From Nitrosarchaeum sp. (GTDB taxonomy: Archaea > Thermoproteota > Nitrososphaeria > Nitrososphaerales > Nitrosopumilaceae): 11,675 nucleotides of DNA. The stretch covers positions 1-11,675 of the forward strand of contig SICY01000015.1 of assembly GCA_009697485.1 (NCBI GenBank). Direction: 5' to 3'. The notes under the pieces were generated by a model that was not told the origin of the DNA, searched no databases, and saw only the letters and a program-made list of their open reading frames with translations. Each line of letters opens with the position of its first letter. Positions within the stretch are counted from its first letter, which is position 1. The position numbers and the translations under genes were made by a program. Of the stretch, positions 1 to 6,861 are shown in pieces.

Positions 1-111
1 AATTGCAATTAAAATTGTGTAGTTCTTCACCAAAGATACAATGTGTTTCTAATAATTAAGAATATTATTGTGGTTTAATATAATTCCAAATTATATGCAC
101 AGTTTCATTCC

Positions 112-145
112 CTAAAAAACAATATTTAAAGAAAGAAGCAAAAAA
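112..145 (-). terminator. U-rich terminator of the purine operon
   Basis: Read on the minus strand, the bases right after the Lrp-domain stop codon form two T tracts, TTTTTGCTTCTTTCTTT and, further on, TTGTTTTTTAGG. Oligo-T runs without a strong hairpin are the usual archaeal termination signal. The rest of the left edge (1-111) is AT-rich, and I see no gene or clear structure in it. Confidence 0.55.
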
Positions 146-391
146 TTATTTTTTGTTTTGTTCTGGAATTACAGATAAAGTGGTTGTAGAAAGGACATTT
201 TTTATTTTTCTAATCTGTTTTGTAATTGTATCTTCTACTTCTTTTGAGGTCTTTGCCTCAACTTTTACAAAAATATCATAGACACCAAATGTTCCCTTGG
301 CTTCTTTTACAGCATCTATTTTTAAAAGATCACTCATCACTTCCATTTCATGCGCCATTTCGCTTTTGACTAAAACATATGCAGTTTCCAT
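146..391 (-). CDS. Stand-alone Lrp/AsnC ligand-binding (RAM) domain protein
   Basis: This 81-residue protein consists only of the C-terminal ligand-binding domain of Lrp/AsnC regulators (RAM domain, an alpha-beta sandwich that forms dimers and larger rings). It opens with the typical METAYVLVKSE strand; GTFGVYDIFVKVEAKT around residues 33-48 matches the G-x-y-D-x-x-v core, and IRKIKNVLSTTTLSVIPE near the end is the usual final helix and strand. There is no helix-turn-helix, so it should not bind DNA itself. Known single-domain members bind amino acids or assemble with full-length Lrp proteins; which applies here is unknown. Its ATG lies one nucleotide after the purF stop codon, so it is the last gene of the purQ-purL-purF operon and is probably co-translated with purF. 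The domain call is firm; a role in sensing a purine-pathway metabolite or amino acid is inferred only from position. Confidence 0.9.
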   Translation of the reverse strand: METAYVLVKSEMAHEMEVMSDLLKIDAVKEAKGTFGVYDIFVKVEAKTSKEVEDTITKQIRKIKNVLSTTTLSVIPEQNKK

Positions 392-392
392 A

Positions 393-1826
393 TTACTCGC
401 CTTTCATCTCCATACGGGTTTTAAACTCTGGTGTAATTCCCAATGAATCATAATTTCCAGACGAGCAAGTAAAACACATTGAATCTTTTGGAATCCCTAT
501 AGCAGCTGCAAGGTTTTCAGCATCATTGTAACCCAGAAAGTCAGCCCCGATACTCTTTCTGACCATTTCAGTTAGTTCCTCGTCAGTCATATCCTTTCCA
601 TTTGAGAATGTTGCAAGTTCTTCTTGAGATGGAAAATCAATTCCAGCATAACATGGAAATTTGATTGGTGGATATGTGATAACCATGCTGATTTTTTTTG
701 CGCCAGCTCTTCGTAGTGCTTGGATGATTGCTTTGGAACTAGTACCACGGACTAGGCTATCGTCAATTACAACAACATGCTTGCCTTCAATGATTTCTTT
801 GATTGGGATAATCCAGCGATTAATTTCAATTCGATCGCTTTGATGTGGTTCGATAAAACTACGTAACGGTCCTTTCTTGCTATATCTATCTTTGAGTAGT
901 CCTTCATCAAATGTAAGACCCAATTCTTGAGCATACCCCAATGCCGCAGGTCTTGCAGAATCAGGAACTGGTATTACAAGGTCGGCATCTTTAATCGGGA
1001 ATTTTCTTGCCAAAAATTGCCCAATTCTTTTTCTTGAGATGTAAATGTTAGCGCCTTCCATATTACTGGAAGGATGTGCAAAATAAGTAAATTCAAAAGA
1101 ACAATGAGCGCGGGACATATCATCAGAGAATCTTTCAGTTTCCAATCCATTTTTACTGATTTTGATCAGTTCGCCTGGTTTGACATCTCTTTGAAGTGTT
1201 GCACCAACTGCAGAAATGGCAGATGATTCAGATGCAACAATGTATGTATCGTCAGATTCTTTGTAACCCAAAACCATAGGTCTGAATCCTTTAGGATCCC
1301 TTGCGGCATACACAGAATTATCGTCAGAGATAAATGTGAAACAATAAGAGCCAACCATTTCATTTTTCAAAATTGCAAGGGCCTTTCCCATTTGACCGTT
1401 TTCGGAAATTAATGACACTAGTCTCTGTGCGGCAACTAATGTATCACTTGCATTTTGAGGGGTAAATGAGCATCCTCCAACCAAATTAGATAGTTCTTGG
1501 ACATTTACGATAGTTCCATTATGAGCAATACAAAGATCTTTGACTTTGAGGGGTTGAGCATTTTCAAGTGTGCTTCTTCCCATAGTAGAATATCGAACAT
1601 GACCAATTACTGATGGAGAAGAATAATCTTCGCAAATTTTCTTAAACTCTGAGGAAGCGCCAGATACAAGACCTAGTCTTTTTAGTGGCTCTTTGTTTGG
1701 AATTGCAATGCCCCATGCTTCTTGTCCTCTGTGTTGTAATGCCCTAAGTGCATCAATTGCCATAGGAACAACATTAGTTCCACTAAGACTAAAAATTCCA
1801 ACCACACCACAATTTTCTTTAACCAT
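393..1826 (-). CDS. purF: Amidophosphoribosyltransferase
   Basis: First step of purine synthesis: transfers the amide nitrogen of glutamine to PRPP, giving phosphoribosylamine. The protein has 477 residues, normal for the family. A five-residue leader (MVKEN) precedes Cys6, which would become the N-terminal nucleophile of the glutaminase domain after processing. Other glutaminase landmarks are R78 in HVRYST, N103-G104 in AHNGT and D128 in NASDTL. The PRPP loop VVVIDDSLVRGTSS lies at 351-364. Four cysteines, C242, C392, C451 and C454, sit where the Bacillus-type enzyme binds its 4Fe-4S cluster, so this is an iron-sulfur PurF. The flexible loop over the active site (RYSKKGPLRSF, about 314-324) is four residues longer than the usual RYVGRTF form. 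The ATG overlaps the purL stop by 8 nt (ATGGTTAA), indicating coupled translation. Confidence 0.97.
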   Translation of the reverse strand: MVKENCGVVGIFSLSGTNVVPMAIDALRALQHRGQEAWGIAIPNKEPLKRLGLVSGASSEFKKICEDYSSPSVIGHVRYSTMGRSTLENAQPLKVKDLCIAHNGTIVNVQELSNLVGGCSFTPQNASDTLVAAQRLVSLISENGQMGKALAILKNEMVGSYCFTFISDDNSVYAARDPKGFRPMVLGYKESDDTYIVASESSAISAVGATLQRDVKPGELIKISKNGLETERFSDDMSRAHCSFEFTYFAHPSSNMEGANIYISRKRIGQFLARKFPIKDADLVIPVPDSARPAALGYAQELGLTFDEGLLKDRYSKKGPLRSFIEPHQSDRIEINRWIIPIKEIIEGKHVVVIDDSLVRGTSSKAIIQALRRAGAKKISMVITYPPIKFPCYAGIDFPSQEELATFSNGKDMTDEELTEMVRKSIGADFLGYNDAENLAAAIGIPKDSMCFTCSSGNYDSLGITPEFKTRMEMKGE

Positions 1827-3984
1827 GCACTACCAACTCCCTTAACGAATTAAACCAAGTTTTTTGTGCCTTATCAACTCTTAGATCGATAACATGTTTG
1901 TTTTCTTTATTAAATCGAATATTCTCACCGCCAAATTCTCCAATCATTTTGTATGAAGCTTTGCTCTTTTTGAGAAGTTCTTCAAGTTTTTTGGTGTTTT
2001 TCTTTTCTAAAACCAAAAGATATCTGGAATGGCTTTCAGAAAACAAGATTCTATCAACGTCCAATTTTGGACCAGGTACTTTCTCTAATGAGACATTACA
2101 TCCTATTTGGTGTGTCATGCAGATCTCTGAGACAGCTACTGCCAGACCACCTTTAGAGCAGTCATGTACTGTTTTTAGAAGATCTTTTCTGATCAAATCC
2201 AAAACTATATTCATATTAGTTTTAGATTCCTGGAAATTAACAACAGGGCATTTTCCTCCAACAAACTTGTGAATGTATTCAAAGTATTCAGAACCACCCA
2301 TTTCATTTTTAGTATCACCAATAATTACAAGGCAATTGCCAGTAGTAATTTTCTGAGAGTATAGAGGAGTTTTATCAATCAAGCCCAAGATTCCAATTAT
2401 AGGTGTAGGCTTAATCGGACCAGATGGTGTTTCATTGTACAAACTGACCTTTCCGCCAACACATGGAATTTCAAAGTATTTTGCAAAGTCGGTGAGACCT
2501 TTTAGCGATTCTAAAAATGTCCAAAAGATTTCAGGGTTTTCTGGATTTCCAAATTGTAAATGATCAAGCATTCCAATTGGTTTTGCACCAGTACAAACAA
2601 CATTTCGGCATGCCTCCTCAAAGCATCCTATTGCTCCTTCTCTGGGATTGATATAGCAGTGCTTTGGATTGCCATCTATTTTTGCTGCCAAAAATTTACC
2701 GTTATCAAGTCGAAGAACGGATGAATCCATGCCAGGTTTGACTACGGTTCGAATACCGACCTCATGATCATATTGTCCATATACCCAAATTTTGCTTGCA
2801 ATGTTTGGCGATGAGATAAACTTCATCATCATTTTTGAATAGTCTAAGATTGGTTTGAGTTTCTTTTCTTTTTCTATGTTTTTTAGATATGCAGGTTTCT
2901 TGGATGGTCTATCTAAAAGAGTAGCATTTGCAACAACATCAGTTGGAAGATTAGCGCATGTCTTTTTGCCTTTTTTTACATGCATCATATTATTTGAAGT
3001 CACATGACCAATAACAGAACAAGTGATACGAAATTTTTTGCAGATTTTATCTAGTTTTTTTAGTTTGTCATTGTTTGTCACTATTAACATTCTTTCTTGG
3101 GATTCAGACACCATAATTTCATCAGGATTCATATCAGATTCACGAGTATGGACTTTATTGACATCCATTTCGATTCCAATGGATAACGCATCTGCAGTTT
3201 CAGATACCGCGCAAGACAATCCACCGCCACCAAGATCTTTCATTGCGTGAATAAGATTCTGATTTCGAGCTTCCAGTATTGCCTCTATGATTAATTTTTC
3301 AATAAAGGGATCTGGGATTTGGACTGCAGATCTATTCTCAGATTCTAAAGAGTCAGAAGCAAATTGCGAGCCGCCAATTCCATCTCTTCCGGTAGAGCCT
3401 CCAAGCAATACTACAAGATCACCTTTTTTAGCATGATTTTTGATCAGATTCTTTTTCTTTCCAAATCCAATAGCTGCAACATCAACTAGTGCATAATTAG
3501 AATAGCATTCATCAAATTCAACTTCACCGCCAATGGTAGGAATTCCCAAACAGTTTCCATAATCGGCAATTCCAGTAACTGCATTTTTGAAAAGCCATCT
3601 TGCTTGTAGATCTTTTTCAATATCGCCAAATCTCAGACCGTCAAAAATGGCAATAGGTCTTGTTCCTGCTGAAAGAATATCGCGAATGACTCCACCAACA
3701 CCAGTTGCAGCCCCACCGTATGGCTCAACAGCTGATGGGTGGTTGTGACTTTCAATATGAGCAGTTATGACATAGCCATCACCAACATCTAAAACTCCAG
3801 AATCATATCCTTTTTCAGATATAACCAATGGTCCTTTCATGGGCAACATTTTGAGATGCTTCTTTGATGATTTGTATGAGCAATGCTCAGACCATTCAGC
3901 AGCTACAATTTGTAATTCAGTAGACGTGGGTTTTCTTCCGATTTTAGATGTAAGATCATCTAGTTCCTGTGGCTCTAAACTCAA
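1819..3984 (-). CDS. purL: Phosphoribosylformylglycinamidine synthase subunit PurL (small type)
   Basis: The synthetase subunit of FGAM synthase: uses ATP and ammonia delivered by PurQ to turn FGAR into FGAM. At 721 residues it is the small PurL, which needs separate PurS and PurQ, both encoded just upstream. It has the two tandem AIRS-like halves. Landmarks are WSEHCSYKSS (31-40), HIESHNHPSAVEPYGGAATG (76-95) near the substrate and ATP sites, DLGGGGLSCAVSE in the first half, and the matching DCSKGGLAVAVSE in the second. The start is TTG, overlapping the purQ stop as TTGA. It is supported by a GGTG ribosome-binding site seven bases upstream on the minus strand (positions 3992-3995) and by the conserved N-terminus, which begins well before the first internal Met. 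Translation is probably coupled to purQ. Confidence 0.97.
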   Translation of the reverse strand: MSLEPQELDDLTSKIGRKPTSTELQIVAAEWSEHCSYKSSKKHLKMLPMKGPLVISEKGYDSGVLDVGDGYVITAHIESHNHPSAVEPYGGAATGVGGVIRDILSAGTRPIAIFDGLRFGDIEKDLQARWLFKNAVTGIADYGNCLGIPTIGGEVEFDECYSNYALVDVAAIGFGKKKNLIKNHAKKGDLVVLLGGSTGRDGIGGSQFASDSLESENRSAVQIPDPFIEKLIIEAILEARNQNLIHAMKDLGGGGLSCAVSETADALSIGIEMDVNKVHTRESDMNPDEIMVSESQERMLIVTNNDKLKKLDKICKKFRITCSVIGHVTSNNMMHVKKGKKTCANLPTDVVANATLLDRPSKKPAYLKNIEKEKKLKPILDYSKMMMKFISSPNIASKIWVYGQYDHEVGIRTVVKPGMDSSVLRLDNGKFLAAKIDGNPKHCYINPREGAIGCFEEACRNVVCTGAKPIGMLDHLQFGNPENPEIFWTFLESLKGLTDFAKYFEIPCVGGKVSLYNETPSGPIKPTPIIGILGLIDKTPLYSQKITTGNCLVIIGDTKNEMGGSEYFEYIHKFVGGKCPVVNFQESKTNMNIVLDLIRKDLLKTVHDCSKGGLAVAVSEICMTHQIGCNVSLEKVPGPKLDVDRILFSESHSRYLLVLEKKNTKKLEELLKKSKASYKMIGEFGGENIRFNKENKHVIDLRVDKAQKTWFNSLRELVVHG

Positions 3985-4661
3985 TTTTTAACACCAATTG
4001 TAGTTAGTAGTGATTCAAAAATAAGAGAAGACGGTTTATTGTCAATTGGATTAATTTCAGATTCAGCAGCTCTTTCTGGATGAGGCATCATACCAACAAC
4101 ATTGCCATCTTCATTACAAACTCCAGCTATTCTATCTGAAGAGCCGTTTACTACTTCACTGTATCTAAATACAATTTGATTTTTTTTCTTTAATTTTTTA
4201 AGTGTCTCATCATCCACATAATATCTTCCCTCGCCATTAGCGATTGGAATTGGAATTTTTTGATGCAGTTTTAATTTATTTGTAAAAGGAGTCTTGTTAT
4301 TTTCAACTATTAGACTGGTCCACTTGCACATAAAATTAAGCGATGTGTTTTTGAGTAATGCACCAGGTAGTAAGCCAGCCTCTACAAGAATTTGAAATCC
4401 ATTGCATACCCCTAAAATTGGAATTCCTTTTTCTGCCATTTTTTTGACATCTTTAATTATTGGGCTATGAGCTGCAATTGCCCCTGATCTCAATCTGTCA
4501 CCATAAGAAAACCCGCCTGGAAGGATTACAGCATCAATGTTTTTTGGTAGTCCTTTTTCATGCCAAAAATATTCAGCATCAAGTTTGAAAACATCAGTCA
4601 AGACATGGTACATGTCTCGATCACAATTACTGCCTGGAAAAACTATTACACCTATCTTCAC
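3981..4661 (-). CDS. purQ: Phosphoribosylformylglycinamidine synthase subunit PurQ (glutaminase)
   Basis: Glutamine amidotransferase subunit of FGAM synthase; it releases ammonia from glutamine and passes it to PurL in the PurS/Q/L complex. The protein has 226 residues, the usual length of free-standing PurQ. The class I triad is intact: Cys86 in GVCNGFQIL (nucleophile elbow), and His194 and Glu196 in PHPERA. The N-terminus KIGVIVFPGSNCDRD, the oxyanion-region motif LPGGFSYGDRLRSGAIAA (48-65) and GEGRYY (143-148) are typical. The start codon is GTG, followed directly by the conserved first strand, and a TATA element lies about 25 bp upstream, so the message is probably leaderless. It is the first gene of the purQ-purL-purF-Lrp operon and shares a 4-nt overlap with purL. 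Confidence 0.97.
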   Translation of the reverse strand: MKIGVIVFPGSNCDRDMYHVLTDVFKLDAEYFWHEKGLPKNIDAVILPGGFSYGDRLRSGAIAAHSPIIKDVKKMAEKGIPILGVCNGFQILVEAGLLPGALLKNTSLNFMCKWTSLIVENNKTPFTNKLKLHQKIPIPIANGEGRYYVDDETLKKLKKKNQIVFRYSEVVNGSSDRIAGVCNEDGNVVGMMPHPERAAESEINPIDNKPSSLIFESLLTTIGVKN

Positions 4662-4681
4662 AATTAGTTTTATCTGCAGCG

Positions 4682-4689
4682 ATATTTAA
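4682..4689 (-). promoter_or_regulatory. TATA box of the purQ-purL-purF operon
   Basis: On the minus strand this reads TTAAATAT within ATTAAATATCG, centred about 25 bp before the GTG start of purQ. That spacing puts the transcription start at or next to the start codon. It suggests the operon has its own promoter, separate from purS. Confidence 0.6.
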
Positions 4690-4700
4690 TTTGAATCTAG

Positions 4701-4796
4701 TCAAAAAATACCAAAATGAAGAATATTTGATCGCTTGCCACTAAACAGATGGAACAATAAATCAGGATCTGGTGATGCATTGGTAAATTTACGCAT
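4701..4796 (-). other. Possible 31-codon ORF in the purS-purQ spacer
   Basis: The 160-bp spacer between purS and purQ holds an ATG-to-TGA frame of 31 codons on the same strand as its neighbours, starting MRKFTNASPDPD and ending FGIF. I recognise no family. It ends just before the purQ TATA box, and its middle is less AT-rich than the flanks. No ribosome-binding site or well-placed TATA box was found for it, and a frame this short can arise by chance. The rest of the spacer holds a T-rich run after purS (about 4805-4821) and the purQ promoter. Confidence 0.2.
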
Positions 4797-4821
4797 AAAT
4801 TGAACAATTTAGAAGATAAAA

Positions 4822-5082
4822 TCAACTATCAAATACATCAATTGTGATTTTGCTTACCATTGGATTGTAAATGCGTAATTCATCACAGATTTCTTTAACT
4901 CTAGTTTGTGCAGATTTTTTATCTTTTTCTTTGATTGTAAATTTTAGCATTTTTGCAGTTTTGATTTTAGATATTGCAGAATGTGTGCCTTTCAATACAA
5001 GATCATTTAGAATTGTTTCGCCTTCAGGATCACTAATTCCAGGTTTGTTTTCAATGATCACGTGAACATTAAAAATAGCCAT
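4822..5082 (-). CDS. purS: Phosphoribosylformylglycinamidine synthase subunit PurS
   Basis: Small structural subunit of FGAM synthase. PurS dimers bridge PurQ and PurL and help channel ammonia. The 86-residue length matches the family. Features seen are the opening strand MAIFNVHVIIENKPGISDPEG, in which the N-x-P-G-x-x-D-P-E-G segment is diagnostic, then ETILNDLVLKG, and a late conserved stretch with VKEICDELRIYNPMVSK. The ATG is the only reasonable start. An AT-rich stretch with CTTTTTAAT on the minus strand (5097-5105) lies upstream but is centred only about 19 bp from the ATG, closer than usual, so the promoter is uncertain. purS precedes purQ, purL and purF in the same order as in Bacillus, but the 160-bp gap and the separate TATA box before purQ suggest at least partly independent transcription. 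Confidence 0.95.
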   Translation of the reverse strand: MAIFNVHVIIENKPGISDPEGETILNDLVLKGTHSAISKIKTAKMLKFTIKEKDKKSAQTRVKEICDELRIYNPMVSKITIDVFDS

Positions 5083-5183
5083 TAATAATTTGCAAAATTA
5101 AAAAGAGGTTAATCTATCTTCCTATAGGTTTGTGCTTTAATACTCAAATTCAGAAATATCAAACTAAAAAATATTCAGAGGGA

Positions 5184-5206
5184 CTTTTATTTTAAAAATA
5201 AAAAAA
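5184..5206 (-). terminator. U-rich terminator after the SIMPL gene
   Basis: Directly after the TAG stop, the minus strand reads TTTTTTTATTTTT followed by AAAATAAAA. The stretch is both an oligo-T run and an AT-only inverted repeat (arms 5185-5193 and 5195-5203). The T run alone would be enough for archaeal termination. Confidence 0.55.
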
Positions 5207-5986
5207 CTAGTTGCTTCCTATTAGGAAAACAACGTTGGCACTGGTACTCACATCTTGATCGGATGAGAATATTGGTGTTGGGGCAGATGATTTTTCCATC
5301 ATACCATAATCTGCACTATACATTGGCGTTGGATATGGCATTGAAAATTCAGATAAGGATATTTCCTTTACTCCAATTATTTTATAATTAAGTGGGGATA
5401 ATGCCTTTCCTGCTTTTGACTGTGCATTTAGAATTGCTTTTTCTAAAAGGTCATCTTTGAGTTTAGAATAAACTTCTGGAGATAGTGAAAAAAACACACT
5501 GTCTACTCTGTTTACTCCTGCACTTACTGCACTATCAATGATTGAAGCTACACTGTCAAGTTTCTCAGTTTTTACATTGATGATATTGCTTACTCTATAT
5601 CCAACAAGTTCTTGGGTATATCTACCAGTTACGGGTTCCTGATAGTTATCATATACAGGATAGATATTGAACTGGGATGTACTGATTTCTGAATCAGTAA
5701 TTCCAACTTGCTTTATAGAGTCTATCACTTTACTCATCAATTCAGAGTTTGCAGTTAGCGCATCTTTAGCAGTTTTCTCTTGAATTTCAACACCAAAACT
5801 AATGTTTACAAGATCTGGCTCTACACTTGAAACTGCAGTACCTGTAACAGATATCACTTTTTCCCTAGATGGGAATGGAGTAACTTCCTGTGCAGTTGCA
5901 TTTGGTGTCGCCGAAATTGCGCCCATAGTCACAGAGACTACCAGCACAGCAATCATTGCTGTGATGATTTGTTTTGAATGTTTCAT
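5207..5986 (-). CDS. Exported SIMPL (DUF541) domain protein
   Basis: A 259-residue secreted or surface-anchored protein of the SIMPL/DUF541 family (relatives include the BP26/OMP28 antigens and YggE). The family's biochemical role is poorly defined; members have been linked to stress tolerance and can form large rings. A signal peptide is visible: basic MKHSKQ, a hydrophobic stretch at about 7-26, and a likely cleavage after ATA at residue 32. The mature part starts with the family's opening strand KVISVTGTAVSSVEPDLVNI (43-62). Also typical are IKQVGITDSEISTSQFNIYP (91-110), VGYRVSNIINVKT (128-140) and a long helix before NAQSKAGKAL. The final segment, about 213-246, is rich in Met, Pro, Ser and Tyr (for example PTPMYSADYGMM) before the last strand. 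It is transcribed away from the membrane regulator at 6078, and a TATA-like CTTATCTA lies 25 bp upstream of the ATG. Confidence 0.88.
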   Translation of the reverse strand: MKHSKQIITAMIAVLVVSVTMGAISATPNATAQEVTPFPSREKVISVTGTAVSSVEPDLVNISFGVEIQEKTAKDALTANSELMSKVIDSIKQVGITDSEISTSQFNIYPVYDNYQEPVTGRYTQELVGYRVSNIINVKTEKLDSVASIIDSAVSAGVNRVDSVFFSLSPEVYSKLKDDLLEKAILNAQSKAGKALSPLNYKIIGVKEISLSEFSMPYPTPMYSADYGMMEKSSAPTPIFSSDQDVSTSANVVFLIGSN

Positions 5987-6007
5987 AATTTACAATACAG
6001 ATTTTTG

Positions 6008-6015
6008 TAGATAAG
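6008..6015 (-). promoter_or_regulatory. TATA box of the SIMPL gene
   Basis: CTTATCTA on the minus strand, centred about 25 bp before the ATG at 5986, which predicts a leaderless or nearly leaderless transcript. It lies about 30 bp from the palindrome in front of the divergent regulator gene. Confidence 0.45.
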
Positions 6016-6043
6016 GTTTGATTAAATCTCATTTTAACAACAA

Positions 6044-6056
6044 GTCTTAATAAGAC
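6044..6056. promoter_or_regulatory. Palindrome over the regulator's TATA box (possible operator)
   Basis: The sequence GTCTTA-A-TAAGAC is a perfect 13-bp inverted repeat with 6-bp arms. Its inner part, CTTAATAAG (6046-6054), is also the best TATA candidate for the downstream winged-helix gene, centred about 28 bp before the ATG at 6078. A dimeric regulator bound here would block TBP, so autoregulation by the neighbouring protein is a natural guess; no binding data exist. Confidence 0.5.
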
Positions 6057-6077
6057 ATATCAAATGTGATTTGGTCA

Positions 6078-6779
6078 ATGAAAGACAATGTGGAAGATGA
6101 TGCAGTGGGAATTTCAGACAGAGTTGAAATTATATCAACCGAAGATCAAAAGATGAAAGCAATAGGAGAAATATTAAGTTCAGATTCAAGTAGAGAAATT
6201 TTAAAAATTTTATTCAATGATTCGTTGACTGCAAATCAAATATCACAAAAGACAGAAATTTCATTGCCATTGGTAATTTATCATTTAAAAAAAATGCAAG
6301 AATCAGGAGTAGTAAAAATCACCAGTGTTGGAAAAAATACAAAATCTCACGACATGAAGTTTTACACAGTAGACAAGCTTGCAATCATAATCCTACCAGC
6401 AAAAATGTCAGAGCCTGCAAAGAAGAGCAAATCTCTTTTTAATTCATTTACAAGAATTCACAGATTGGCTACACTTGGAGGAGTGTCCATAGCTGCATGG
6501 TTTTCATCACAGGTTATCCAAAAAGGAACAGAGTCAAGATTAGATGTAGGACAAACTCCAATGATGAGTTCCATACCTTCAGAAGCACCAGAGATGACAC
6601 TCAAATCAATGCCTATGGAGGATACCATGATGACAGCTGCAGCAATACAAACCACAGACCCATTAGTTCAATTCTTATGGTCTGCAATAGCAGTGTTGGC
6701 AGTAATAGTTACGGGTCTTGTTATCGAAGTAATAATTTCTAAAAAATATAGTTCCAAATCAGTCAATCACATTTCTTGA
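6078..6779 (+). CDS. Membrane-anchored winged-helix (ArsR-like) transcriptional regulator
   Basis: A one-component regulator that combines DNA binding with membrane anchoring. Numbering from the in-frame GTG at 6066, residues about 33-101 form an ArsR-type winged helix: ILSSDSSREILKILF, then SLTANQISQKTEISLPLVIY with the recognition helix, then HLKKMQESGVVKI and a wing ending in FYTVDKLAIII. A weak hydrophobic segment (134-151) and a strong transmembrane helix (200-225, LVQFLWSAIAVLAVIVTGLV) enclose a 48-residue loop that would lie outside the cell and contains seven Met within about 24 residues (PMM, EM, SMPM, DTMM). A short basic tail follows. I chose the ATG at 6078 (233 residues) over GTG 6066 because the TATA box and palindrome sit about 28 bp upstream of it. 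The divergent SIMPL gene is a candidate target. Helix 1 could instead be amphipathic, leaving one anchor. Confidence 0.82.
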   Translation: MKDNVEDDAVGISDRVEIISTEDQKMKAIGEILSSDSSREILKILFNDSLTANQISQKTEISLPLVIYHLKKMQESGVVKITSVGKNTKSHDMKFYTVDKLAIIILPAKMSEPAKKSKSLFNSFTRIHRLATLGGVSIAAWFSSQVIQKGTESRLDVGQTPMMSSIPSEAPEMTLKSMPMEDTMMTAAAIQTTDPLVQFLWSAIAVLAVIVTGLVIEVIISKKYSSKSVNHIS

Positions 6780-6830
6780 AATTATATCAAGTCAAAATTG
6801 AAGGTACTATTTCATTGTGGGACATTGAAA

Positions 6831-6838
6831 TTTATATC
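6831..6838 (+). promoter_or_regulatory. TATA box of the unknown gene-tatC-tatA operon
   Basis: TTTATATC, centred about 27 bp before the TTG at 6862, is one of the clearest TATA elements in the window. It supports a leaderless transcript beginning at that TTG. Confidence 0.6.
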
Positions 6839-6861
6839 AGATTACTTGAGAATATGACATA

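Noticed and set aside
1898..2272. A 124-codon plus-strand open frame inside purL
   Set aside because: It lies opposite a fully conserved part of purL, its product is low-complexity (Ser/Phe/Leu), and no promoter is seen. It is a shadow of the purL codons.
4741..4785. Possible tRNA-like or hairpin RNA in the purS-purQ spacer (ATCA-GGATCTGG-TGAT)
   Set aside because: The arms are only four bases, and there is no acceptor, anticodon or T-arm pattern, so no RNA gene can be supported.
5097..5105. CTTTTTAAT on the minus strand as the purS TATA box
   Set aside because: Its centre is only about 19 bp from the ATG, closer than the roughly 25 bp seen at the other starts here, so I did not list it as a promoter.
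6497..6742. An 81-codon plus-strand frame inside the membrane regulator gene
   Set aside because: It is out of frame with a clear winged-helix and membrane protein, and its product is Ser/Asn-rich noise; I see no sign of a frameshift in the main gene.
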